Of a stretch of 64,000 nt of DNA, positions 55,987 to 64,000 are shown piece by piece. Position 1 is the stretch's first letter; every line of letters begins with the position of its first letter. The stretch is from Druceiella hillmani (lineage: Eukaryota > Arthropoda > Insecta > Lepidoptera > Hepialidae), in the NCBI GenBank assembly GCA_039881145.1, contig JAYKKI010000132.1, positions 2,580,501 to 2,644,500 on the forward strand, given 5' to 3'. The notes under the pieces are model-generated. The model was not told the origin of the DNA, did no database searches, and saw only the letters and a program-made list of their open reading frames with translations. The translations under genes were made by a program, and so were the position numbers.

Positions 55987-56289
55987 GTGATGGAGAGAAA
56001 CATTTTCTATTACAAAGCGAATAATATAAACGCACCATACGCTTTTAGTGAACTGTGCGTTTACGGCAAACGAGACCCGCGGGTACAGTTCGCAGATTTA
56101 CGCCACGAGTTGGAGCAAGGCAAATCTCCATTTCATCTGCGGCCCTCGGCTGTACCTCAAGGCATTGTTACCCTCAAGGAAGTCATTAAAAACACAATTC
56201 GCCTCGGTCTTAAGCGCTTTCTTTTAATACGTTTCCCATTTACGCCAGCAACGAGGAATGAGACTCGGAGATTCTTGCGGTTATCGTAA
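55987..56289 (+). other. GC-rich open segment, 100 codons: exon or conserved element
   Basis: The plus frame is open from GTG 55987 (first ATG 55990) to TAA 56287. It reads NAPYAFSELCVYGKRDPRVQ, FADLRHELEQGKSPFHLRPS and VPQGIVTLKEVIKNTIRLGL. Amino acid use is balanced and the DNA is close to 47% GC by eye, unlike anything within several kb. Features that might be regulatory are also present: TTTTAATACGTTTCCC (56224), GCGTTTACGGCAAACG (56055). I recognise no domain. No convincing TATA box, splice acceptor or donor fixes it as an exon, and the basic, Arg-rich end (LLIRFPFTPATRNETRRFLR) could be incidental. Exon, old pseudogene or conserved non-coding element are all open. Confidence 0.3.
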
Positions 56290-56841
56290 AAATTTCTGTA
56301 ACAGCCATTTTATTTCTTTGTGTAGTTGTAAACTACGTCAAATCAAAAGTATAATAACTTGAGGTTAATTAACTTGGCGTATTTTGGAAGAAGCTAAATA
56401 CAAATATAATTTTACTTATTAAATTAATATTTGAAGAACACTTAAGTTATAATTAAAAATATTTAGCCTAATACACTTTCTCAAGATTGATGAGATTTGA
56501 GGTCGCTTGTTATGTTCAAGACGGAAATATTTATAGTGAGATTAGAATATTACTTGAGTACTTTAATATTTAATAAATTCTTAGCAACTCCACTGAATTT
56601 AATCAAAATTTTCAGAACTGCTCAGGCAATTTATAATAAGTCTTTCGAAACTGTTTGTCTATTTAACATCATTTCATATATTTTATTATTATTCATCTAC
56701 ATCTCTAGATTTTGATTTCATGTTTAGAGGCATTATGAGTACAATGAGTTTTGTTATTTTGTGTGGCTTTCCTTCTATAGACTAAAATATTTTTTCACAT
56801 ACAACATTTCATGTTTATCCAACGGAAGCAAACATGGCATT
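56290..56841. other. AT-rich stretch without a visible gene
   Basis: A 72-codon plus frame (56497-56715) is hydrophobic and AT-driven. Confidence 0.45.
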
Positions 56842-56886
56842 ATTTTACAAGTTTATTGCCATATGATGGCAATAAACTTGTAAAAT
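56842..56886. repeat. Perfect 21-bp hairpin with ATG loop
   Basis: ATTTTACAAGTTTATTGCCA(T) at 56842-56862 pairs without mismatch with 56866-56886 (ATGGCAATAAACTTGTAAAA(T)). Only three loop bases. The loop is shorter than in typical microRNA precursors, so a microRNA is unlikely. Confidence 0.95.
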
Positions 56887-57610
56887 TATGAAATTGTGAA
56901 ACTTCATTGTGTATTGCGACTTGTTTATAGTCAATTCTTAAAAAATTAGTACGGTTTTTTCCCAAGCAGTTTTTATATAATTTCTTGCAATAATTAATAA
57001 TTATCATGTTAATTAGAGTTCATGTTTTTCTCTGCTGGATTGAGAATTTTGAGAAAGGGTTTTTATATGTTGAGAATTTAGATTTGATTTTCTGTGATAT
57101 AAATGTACTTCTTAAAACATCAAAGCATGTGATAGTGTTTCTCAGAAGAAAATGCAAATTTTACATTTTTATCTATGTTAATTAAATATTTTTCAAGAAT
57201 CTTGTTTTTTCACAAATTACAAAAAGAAATAAAAAAATTATATTTCTTGTTTTTAATATTAAATATTTACAAAGTTTTTTACAGTTTATTTATAAAGAAA
57301 AATTGTGAACAAATATTAGAAGGTAGATTTAAATAAATTGTCGAAAGAGGAAAGTTCGTAAGCGGTCAGTTTGCATTTTCTTTAAAGTTTTCTTGTATGA
57401 AATTTGATTTGATTCCATTGATTATCAAAGTATTTATACATTCGGTACGTAGTATATCTTGATAAGCGAAGATCATCATTAAGAGATGTATTGTTGAAAA
57501 TAGACAAAAAGGAAATAAAATTTAGTCTGTTCAGGTAAAAGTGACAAATTAATCTTATTTTCCCTCTTCGCCCTTTTAACATTACAGATGTTTCACTATT
57601 ACAGATTATT
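56887..57610. other. AT-rich stretch without a visible gene
   Basis: Nothing supported; a 66-codon minus frame (57382-57582) is AT-driven. Confidence 0.5.
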
Positions 57611-57639
57611 TATTGAAGCACGTAATAAGTGCTTCAATA
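57611..57639. repeat. Perfect 11-bp hairpin
   Basis: TATTGAAGCAC, loop GTAATAA, GTGCTTCAATA. Confidence 0.9.
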
Positions 57640-58359
57640 GCAATTTAATTCAGTTTATTTGAAATAATAAATTAAAGATATATGTAGCCAAGTTACCTTA
57701 CACAATGAAAAATTGTTACATGCATAAAATGGGAATATCTCAAAACTAAGAAATTTAGAACCACCACTTACAATAACTTGGTGGCAAACTTTAGATAAAA
57801 CTTCAATTATATATATTTACTATCAATCAAATTTCTCCATGAATATTTTTGCGTGTTAACTATCAAAATAAAATGCGTGAATGTGCGGTTAATTATTAAA
57901 CATATGGTCTGCGTCACGACTACACCGAGTTTCTAATCAAAGAGTTTTTATAGATAATAGTTGACACTTGCAGACGAATGGGAGAGTCACCTTTTATTTT
58001 TTAAGTACGAAATCCTAAAGATTCACAAGTATTTTTGAAAAAAAATATTTAAAGTTTTAATTAGCTTCACCTTGGTTTTATAACAATATCTGCTTCGAAC
58101 TCATACTACATATCTATTACGACACTTGTGGCATAATTTCGGTGTCAGTTTATTTTATTTTTAATTTATTGATTATTAAATATATAAAACACCTTTTCAA
58201 TTCAAAATTAAAATATTTCACCAAAATCTCCTTTAGCCATCACTTTACTGCCACCATTTTAAATTCTTGCACGGTACATTTCACGACTTCACCGAAATCC
58301 CCTACGTAAATTAATCTAATTACCCCAAACAACTCGAAATACATCGACACTAAGCCTAA
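57640..58359. other. AT-rich stretch without a visible gene
   Basis: 58230-58330 (TTTACTGCCACC, TTCACCGAAATCCCCTACG) is a transition into the next GC-elevated block. Confidence 0.45.
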
Positions 58360-58670
58360 CAGATTTCGGCAAATCGTACTTCGTTAAACCAAATGTGGCG
58401 TGAGACCGAGACGAGAGCCCAAACTTTGATCGCGAGAGCTCAGAGCCTCATCGAAATACATAAATTCCTACAGCAAATTTAAATTAATGAATTAGACAGC
58501 GGGCTGCCTGCTTGTATTTGGTATGCGTCTTATAATACTGCGAGTTACACAAGCAAAAGTTTAAAGTACGGAGGCGTGTCGGCGCGCGCGAAAGCCTCAC
58601 GCGCCAAAGCCTCCCTCAATTTAAGCGAGTATACACTGACTGAAGCTTTGGAATAATCGAGTAAAGGAAA
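58360..58670. other. GC-rich segment, possible conserved regulatory element
   Basis: GGCGTGAGACCGAGACGAGA, GATCGCGAGAGCTCAGAGCC, then TTAAATTAATGAATTAGAC (a homeodomain-like AT core) followed by AGCGGGCTGCCTGC, and CGGCGCGCGCGAAAGCCTCA. GGAGGC (58570) and GCCTCC (58609) bracket the CpG-rich part and could pair. No long frame covers the core; the frame just downstream (58671-58919) starts at ATG but turns AT-biased after 45 codons. Confidence 0.35.
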
Positions 58671-59578
58671 ATGTCAATTTCGACGCAGTTTAGGCGCTTA
58701 CACCTAAGTTTGAATAGATCTTTTTTGAGGATGAATCGGGAAAAGCGAGGGAAACGGCTGATTATTGTTTATCTAAGGGAAAAAGAACCCCCGTCTTTTA
58801 TTGGATTTGACAAGTTACATATATTTAATTACAAAAATATGTACATGTTTTTATTTATTCACATATTTACGACGTGGAAAGCAGTAATAATTGAAAAGAG
58901 TTGGCCAAATTCTAATTAAATATCTGTAAGGTTTCGCACTCATTTTTCAGAAAAAAAAATTAGCCATATCACCAAACATTTCAAAACCGTCGAAGTGTAT
59001 TTTGGCATTTATAAAACAATTTATATAACTTATATACCTGAGAATGCTTTTGTGTTTAAAACTAACGATAAAAAAATGTAAAACAAATTTAATATCGGTT
59101 GCTATAGTTTTGGAACATCTTGATATTTTTTGATCGTTAAACTCCCAAAATATGAATTAGGAAACGATGTAATAAATATTTGAAAAAACCAGCTTTAGTT
59201 TTATGCGTAACCAAGTTCTTATTTTCAATAAAGAAGCTAGATTTGCACACAGATTTTACGATCTCGATAAAAATAAATAATAGATACGTTACATATTGTG
59301 GATACTCATAATGTCTAAATATTTAAAATTTAATGTAAACACTAAGTATTATCCTATAAGATATACATCATTTCTTGTATTAGAAAGTCATCAATATATT
59401 ATATTAAATCATAGCCCACATTTATGTCAAATTCTCTAAACATTGTTTAGGCGTGATCGAGTATCAAATGTTCAAACACATTTTTATGATACTAGTATTT
59501 CATGTGATCTAAGCCACCATATATTATTGCATTACACCAACTATATGCATGCTTTTGTGATGATTCGCCGCTCACTTG
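58671..59578. other. AT-rich stretch; unsupported 82-codon frame at its start
   Basis: The plus frame 58671-58919 (MSISTQFRRLHLSLNRSFLR, then REKRGKRLIIVYLREKE) is Arg and Lys rich at first and then AT-driven. Not recognised. The rest holds nothing. Confidence 0.35.
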
Positions 59579-60265
59579 TATAGTCATTAAATTATAACAA
59601 AAAACAGTTCCACATTTATACAATTATATTTTTTTACCAAAAAATTCTTCTATTCAGAAGCATATTTTTATTTTTATAATCTTTGCATGACAAAAACAAC
59701 AATATGTTAATATCAGATCTACGTCTACAACAAATGGTTCAAAGTTACATTTAATTTCCTCATTTATTTTTTTAAATAAGATATTTACCTAGTACTAAAG
59801 CTTAATATGTAGGTATAGTCATTATAAAACAGTTCCACATTTATACAATTATAGTTTTTCACCAAAAATACTTCTATTCAAAAACATATTTTTATTTTTA
59901 TAATCTTTGCGTGACAAAAACAACAGTATGTTAATATCAGATCTACGTCTACAACAAATGGTTCAAAGTTACATTTAATTTTTTCATTTATTTTTTTAAA
60001 TAAAATATTCACCTTGCACTAAACTTGATATGTGGGTATAGTCATTATAAAACAGTTCCAAATTTATAGAATTATAGTTTTTCACCAAAAATACTTCTAT
60101 TCAAAAACATATTTCTATTTTTATAATCTTTGCGTGACAAAAACAACAATATGTTAATATCAGATCTACGACTACAATAAATGGTTCAAAGTTACATTTC
60201 ATTTTTTTTTTAAAATCAGATATTCACCTAGTACTAAAGCTTGATATGTAGGTACAGTCATTGTA
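59579..60265. repeat. Three-copy tandem repeat of about 216-235 bp
   Basis: TATAGTCATT starts copies at 59579, 59814 and 60037, with TACAGTCATT at 60253 marking the end. Every copy has AACAGTTCCACATTTATA, CACCAAAAATACTTCTATTC, TATTTTTATAATCTTTGCGT, ATGTTAATATCAGATCTACG and CAAATGGTTCAAAGTTACAT. Copies 2 and 3 are more alike than either is to copy 1. Confidence 0.95.
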
Positions 60266-60438
60266 AAATAATAAAAAAACCATAACCAGATATACTAACC
60301 GAAAAGGTAATAATAGCCAAGAGACCGAAAAAATAAAATAAATTTTGAACAATGAATACAGCGTTAATTTAAGAATTATTAATAGACCACAAATACACCA
60401 AATACTTTCACCATAACCAAATGAAAGCTTTCAATCGA
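60266..60438. other. AT-rich spacer between two arrays
   Basis: Nothing found. Confidence 0.5.
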
Positions 60439-60640
60439 ATTAAAGATCAAAGGTCATACTCTCGGAGTCTTATTTCGGGTCATATTCTAGAAGATTAAAA
60501 TAGCAACGGTCATCATACTCTCGGGCCATACTCTAGGAGATTAAAGATCAACGGTTATACTCTCAGAGGCTACTTTCGACTCATACACTTGGATATTAAA
60601 AGATCAACGGTCATCCATTCGAAGACTACGTGAGAATGGT
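60439..60640. repeat. Degenerate 46-55-bp tandem repeat, four units
   Basis: ATTAAAGATCAACGGTCATA or variants start at 60439, 60494, 60540 and 60595. Each also has ACTCTCGGAG and (G/C)(A/G)CATA(C/T)TCTAGGAGA parts. Strong divergence means it is older than the neighbouring 59.6 kb array. Confidence 0.85.
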
Positions 60641-61239
60641 AGTACGTCAATTGAATAGTCAATGTCTTCGGGAATAACAATTTATAACTAACGACGACAT
60701 CAGTCTTAATACCGATGAGCTATAAAGAAACAAAATTTTCAATTAAAGCAAGTTAAAATGTAAAACCCTTCTCATTAGTAGATCGTTAAATTTTTATATT
60801 TCAAAAGCGAAATTCGACAAAGCCATATTTGAATAATATCTACAAATTTGTGGATATTATGCACAAATAATATTCACAGCTTTGCTTTAAGCATAAGGAC
60901 AGAGTATAGAATTTTTATTATGTTCTCTAATATTGCAACGTAAGTAACCTTACACGAAGAGCATGTAACTCAGTATACTTTTGATTTACTAGAGAGTGTT
61001 AATTAAGGTTTAAAACTGCCGTTTAACCTATACGAATACTTTATATAATATTATAAATGAATCCAAAAGTGTTGTATATTAAAAATACATGCAAAATTAG
61101 AATTTGCCATGATAGTTTAACATTGCAACCCAGGCGCAAGAAAAATTAATTATCGCATATTTGTTTAATTTCGAATGAATCATATCTCTCAAATTTTAAT
61201 GCAAGTAGAAATGACACCATTCAGACTCGGCCCATAGTC
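60641..61239. other. AT-rich stretch without a visible gene
   Basis: ACAAATTTGTGGATATTATG at about 60841 and its GATATTATGCACAAATAATA follow-on are weakly self-complementary. Nothing else. Confidence 0.45.
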
Positions 61240-61300
61240 GTTAGCGTTATTTGTCCCCAAAAATAGAGTGAAGTTAGCGTTATCTGCTCCAAAAAAAAAA
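61240..61300. repeat. 33-bp tandem duplication
   Basis: GTTAGCGTTATTTGTCCCCA (61240) and GTTAGCGTTATCTGCTCCA (61273) both run into A-rich tails. Confidence 0.8.
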
Positions 61301-61723
61301 CGACAAGTCCCATACATCTGGCAACACTAAAAATATATGGAACTATATTTATATACAATAGATAAATTTGAGCCGAATTGTATTACCCCATATAGCATTT
61401 TTGACAGAAATTGTTATCCTTATTTTCATAATATTCTAATAGTGGTCTCTAATCCGACGATGGCTCAAGTTAGGAGCAATATTTAGGCAATGTAATTACA
61501 GTAAAAATTTAAAAAAAACAATGGTTCCTAATTAAGTTTTAACGTTTATACCGTACGAAGAATATACGATTCTCCATCGTGTCTAAATACTTTGGTAATC
61601 AATATGAAATTTTATAACCAACGTTTAGAATGAACAAATCAGTAAAATGAATAAATATGTGTAGAGTCGAAACGAAAAAGAGAAATATATTACTGTTTTT
61701 CAAAAACAAGTTCGGTTACGTTC
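61301..61723. other. AT-rich stretch without a visible gene
   Basis: Nothing supported. Confidence 0.45.
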
Positions 61724-61896
61724 TAAGTAAGGAATAAAAAACAAAAACGTGATAGTGATAACAGTGCTAACAGCTCTAGCGGAAATAATTCATTGACATA
61801 TTTTGAAAGAATACAAACATTAGTAATTCAGAAATTGATCAGAATTATAAAAAAACTCAGCCGATGATCAGGAAGGTGAATTTCGTAGATTTTTAA
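61724..61896 (+). other. Coding-like open stretch, unidentified
   Basis: The plus frame from after the stop at 61724-61726 to TAA 61892 reads KKQKRDSDNSANSSSGNNSL then TYFERIQTLVIQKLIRIIKK and PMIRKVNFVDF. A Ser/Asn-rich basic stretch followed by an amphipathic segment is common in nuclear proteins, but there is no ATG before the Met near the end and AT bias favours Asn, Lys and Ile. Possibly an exon or pseudogene piece connected to the open segment at 62.4 kb; equally possibly chance. Confidence 0.2.
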
Positions 61897-62410
61897 TAAC
61901 CTATATTGCTTACATTATTAAGGAAATATAATAATGGGAAGGAGAAGTAGGTATTTCGCATTAAAATTAAAATTATCGTGAAGTTCACTTTTGATATTGC
62001 AATGGCGAAAAAATCGCAAACAATACAAAAGTATCGATGTATTACAGCATAAATATTTATCAAAATGAAAAGACGCTGTTTATAGAGACTGCCGAAATAT
62101 TACGAGTCCATACATTGGAATAGGATCCATGGCGTTTTCCTTATTTTCGCTAAATGACCAGTGTTATTTGTGTGCTAAGTTTTATTCCGATATAATAAAG
62201 AAGGTATCTTTTAGAACACCCGAAATTCCTTTTTTAGTAATTAGGTCACTACTGATTAAATTGCATGTTTTTTGTCGTATATAAAATATCCAATTGAAAT
62301 ACGATGTTATATATTACAGAACTATGATACAAAAAAAAGGAACAATGAAGCTAGTAAAATATTTGGGCGACATTTGGTCGCGAATCTAAAAACTACCCAC
62401 TGATTAAGTC
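61897..62410. other. Stretch without a visible gene
   Basis: 62095-62160 (ACGAGTCCATACATTGG, AGGATCCATGGCG) is more complex than its flanks but has no frame. Confidence 0.4.
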
Positions 62411-62684
62411 AGTTATCTTAACCATTGGCATTTCCAGTCATCTGTACTCGCGAACGTTTATTGGAACTGTGCCAAAACAGCCCAACTTCACTAGTCCAGC
62501 TCATATCTCGGCCAGACAACACCCTACAATTTGTGGTAATGTCTAACGATCCAGGAGGCTCTTTTGCCCGCAATGTTTGTAGTGAGGATGTTACTAAAGC
62601 TATCCTCGGTTTACTTATGCCAAATAAATTTCCGGTCTTCTTCGTGTATATCGTTAAATTTTTGTTTATCCGAACATTGTAGTC
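62411..62684 (+). other. Coding-like open segment, possible exon or pseudogene fragment
   Basis: The plus frame is open from 62422 to TAG 62680-62682. It has no ATG until codon 39, so it is not a complete gene. It reads ICTRERLLELCQNSPTSLVQ, ISRPDNTLQFVVMSNDPGGS, FARNVCSEDVTKAILGLLMP, with balanced composition and few Lys, Asn or Ile runs. TATCTTAACCATTGGCATTTCCAG ends at 62437 and would serve as a splice acceptor (pyrimidine-rich, AG). GTGGTAATGTC (about 62536) is a weak donor candidate; otherwise the frame stays protein-like to about 62630. The CTRERLLEL string resembles YTREELL-type eIF4E-binding helices, but the key Tyr is Cys, so this is only a lead. No family identified. Confidence 0.35.
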
Positions 62685-63614
62685 ATCGGGGTTACACCGG
62701 ATGGAATAAAGATTCCTTCACAGATTAAACCCGTCTTTTATTTCATGGCTTCGTGTTGAAGGTTTTCATGAATTAACGCGAGAAAGATGTAACACATTAT
62801 TTTTGAAAAAGAAGCGTGTAAAGCAAATTGTATTAATTGGCATATGATGTGACTTTGCTTAGTAAATGTCTTAATGTATGAATTATTATTCATATTTCAT
62901 TTTCCCCAAATTTCAATAACTTCAGGTTTACCTCGTCACAATTTTCTTACATTATTTTCAATCTTATTTCAATACTCGGAGACAAGAATTATAAGTAGGT
63001 TTGGTCTATTATGTGTCAGTATGCGTGTATATTTAGCTGTAATGCAATTATCTCTTTGATGTGAGTATTAAATTAAATTTAAATATACTTTAGGTTTTAT
63101 GTAATTACACTTTATCTGGGTTATTTTTAACATTTTCTATGAAATTTTATTGGTCATAATGTTTAGCTTATGAGCAATTAATTTATTTAACGTATTATCT
63201 TTTGATTAAAATCCACTTTCTGTTATTATTGTATAAAATAATTTCATATTTAAAGGCTGAATTTTAATCCAATATTAGTTTCATTAATCGGAACAGGAAA
63301 TTGACCAAGCAGTTGACCAAATTCAAAATATATTTCTGGTTTGAAATTGAATTGCCATGTTTAAAACAAAATTCCAAAAACAGTCCGCGTCGATAAAAAC
63401 TTCTTATATCGGCCTAGAGTTAATGAAGTATTAAATTCATTTTTAATAGTGGTTATGTACAATAACCAAATAAAATTTTAATATTCTTCAAATTACGAAT
63501 AAACTTAGGTTTTAGTGCAAGCCTTTGATTTTGTCTTTTAAGTAAATGTGTAAAAAAAGTGTTAAAATTAATCAGAAAATTACTCCCAGGTGGTATTAAA
63601 CCTTTTCTCAAAAT
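62685..63614. other. Stretch without a visible gene
   Basis: 62685-62760 (TCATCGGGGTTACACCGGAT, GGAATAAAGATTCC) continues the complex sequence of the open segment and includes an AATAAA. The rest is AT-rich; a 61-codon frame (62874-63059) starts at ATG but looks AT-driven. Confidence 0.4.
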
Positions 63615-63672
63615 AATGAGGTCTAAGGAGTAAGGTGGAAAGATAAGGAGGAGGATGAGGAGGGAGTAATTT
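63615..63672 (+). repeat. Purine-rich (GGA) tract
   Basis: GAGGTCTAAGGAGTAAGGTG, then GGAAAGATAAGGAGGAGGAT and GAGGAGGGAG form a nearly all-purine strand of about 50 bases with triplex or short G-quadruplex potential, followed by poly-T. Confidence 0.8.
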
Positions 63673-64000
63673 TTTTTTCATTTAAATGTTTCTTTATGTT
63701 AAACCATATATAAAATAATGTAATTTAAATTATTCGTACATAAGGTAGATTTGAATAATATTAGTGTCCCTCGAAACGTTACAAGTAAAATTTATTCGTA
63801 GACGAAATTGAAGAAATTCAAACAAGTGGTATATAAAGAACTAGGAAAATTTTAGAACACTTTGTTATATTTGAAACTAAAAATCCTCTACTTAAAAATT
63901 ATCGATTTCTTAAAATAAAACGTGAATCATCAATTCGTGACCTACCTCTTTTTTCCCGTGATCCACCAGGGAGAAAATGCCGCGACAGTTCTGGCGCCGA
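63673..64000. other. AT-rich end with GC-rich last 45 bases
   Basis: From 63957 the sequence turns GC-rich (CGTGATCCACCAGGGAG, TGCCGCGACAGTTCTGGC). Whatever this begins lies outside the window. Confidence 0.4.

Noticed and set aside
1..64000. CRISPR array
   Set aside because: The tandem arrays have no unique spacers between constant repeats and the sequence is plainly eukaryotic.
1..64000. Prokaryotic operons, ribosome binding sites or rho-independent terminators
   Set aside because: Base composition, repeat families and lack of ORFs rule out a bacterial or phage origin.

Overview
The window looks like intergenic or intronic DNA from a moth or butterfly (Lepidoptera). It is very AT-rich (about 70% or more by eye), full of (TA)n microsatellites and dispersed repeats, and has no intact gene that I can recognise. 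The lepidopteran call rests on several repeats that look like very common lepidopteran families: an element at 26.3 kb with AAAAAACC...GTAGGTACTAAAAAGTA termini, an array at 26.7-27.3 kb of GTTAAGAAGTTCCATTGTTC-type units with a tail resembling the common lepidopteran CATACATAAAAAAA segment, and six fragments of a family built around GACAGACAG...AAGGGTTCCGTTTTT. These matches are from memory; no search was possible.

Layout. 0-12 kb: AT-rich DNA with two short tandem duplications, two decayed LINE-like 3' ends in opposite orientation (5.4 and 8.5 kb), one copy of an LTR-like repeat (6.2 kb) and a decayed mariner-type transposase fragment on the minus strand (10.76-11.08 kb). 12-26 kb: mostly featureless, with microsatellites, a large fold-back element (19.8 kb) and a GC-elevated repeat segment (21.1-21.35 kb). 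26-29 kb: a cluster of lepidopteran-type elements, an unidentified two-strand open segment (28.0-28.36 kb) and the second LTR-like copy. 32-43.5 kb: unusually rich in minisatellites (42, 66, 41, 82 and nested 36/101 bp periods) and hairpins, with a decayed coding-like stretch (38.8-39.24 kb), a 44-codon coding-like ORF (42.1 kb), paired CRE sites (37.7 kb), a G-quadruplex motif (43.43 kb) and a tRNA-derived SINE (43.7 kb). 44-64 kb: scattered GC-elevated segments that could be conserved regulatory elements or exons (46.4, 50.7, 52.7, 54.2, 56.1, 58.5 and 62.5 kb), a near-perfect 118-bp-arm palindrome (55 kb) and two tandem arrays (59.6-60.6 kb).

No operon, pathway or complete system is encoded here. 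The real content is repeats, decayed mobile elements and possible regulatory DNA. The items most worth a second look are the 55 kb palindrome, the fold-back family (19.8 and 50.1 kb), the higher-order array beside a G-quadruplex at 43 kb, the unidentified decayed coding stretch at 39 kb, and the open GC-rich segments at 56 and 62.5 kb. Repeat labels A, B and so on are local to this annotation.
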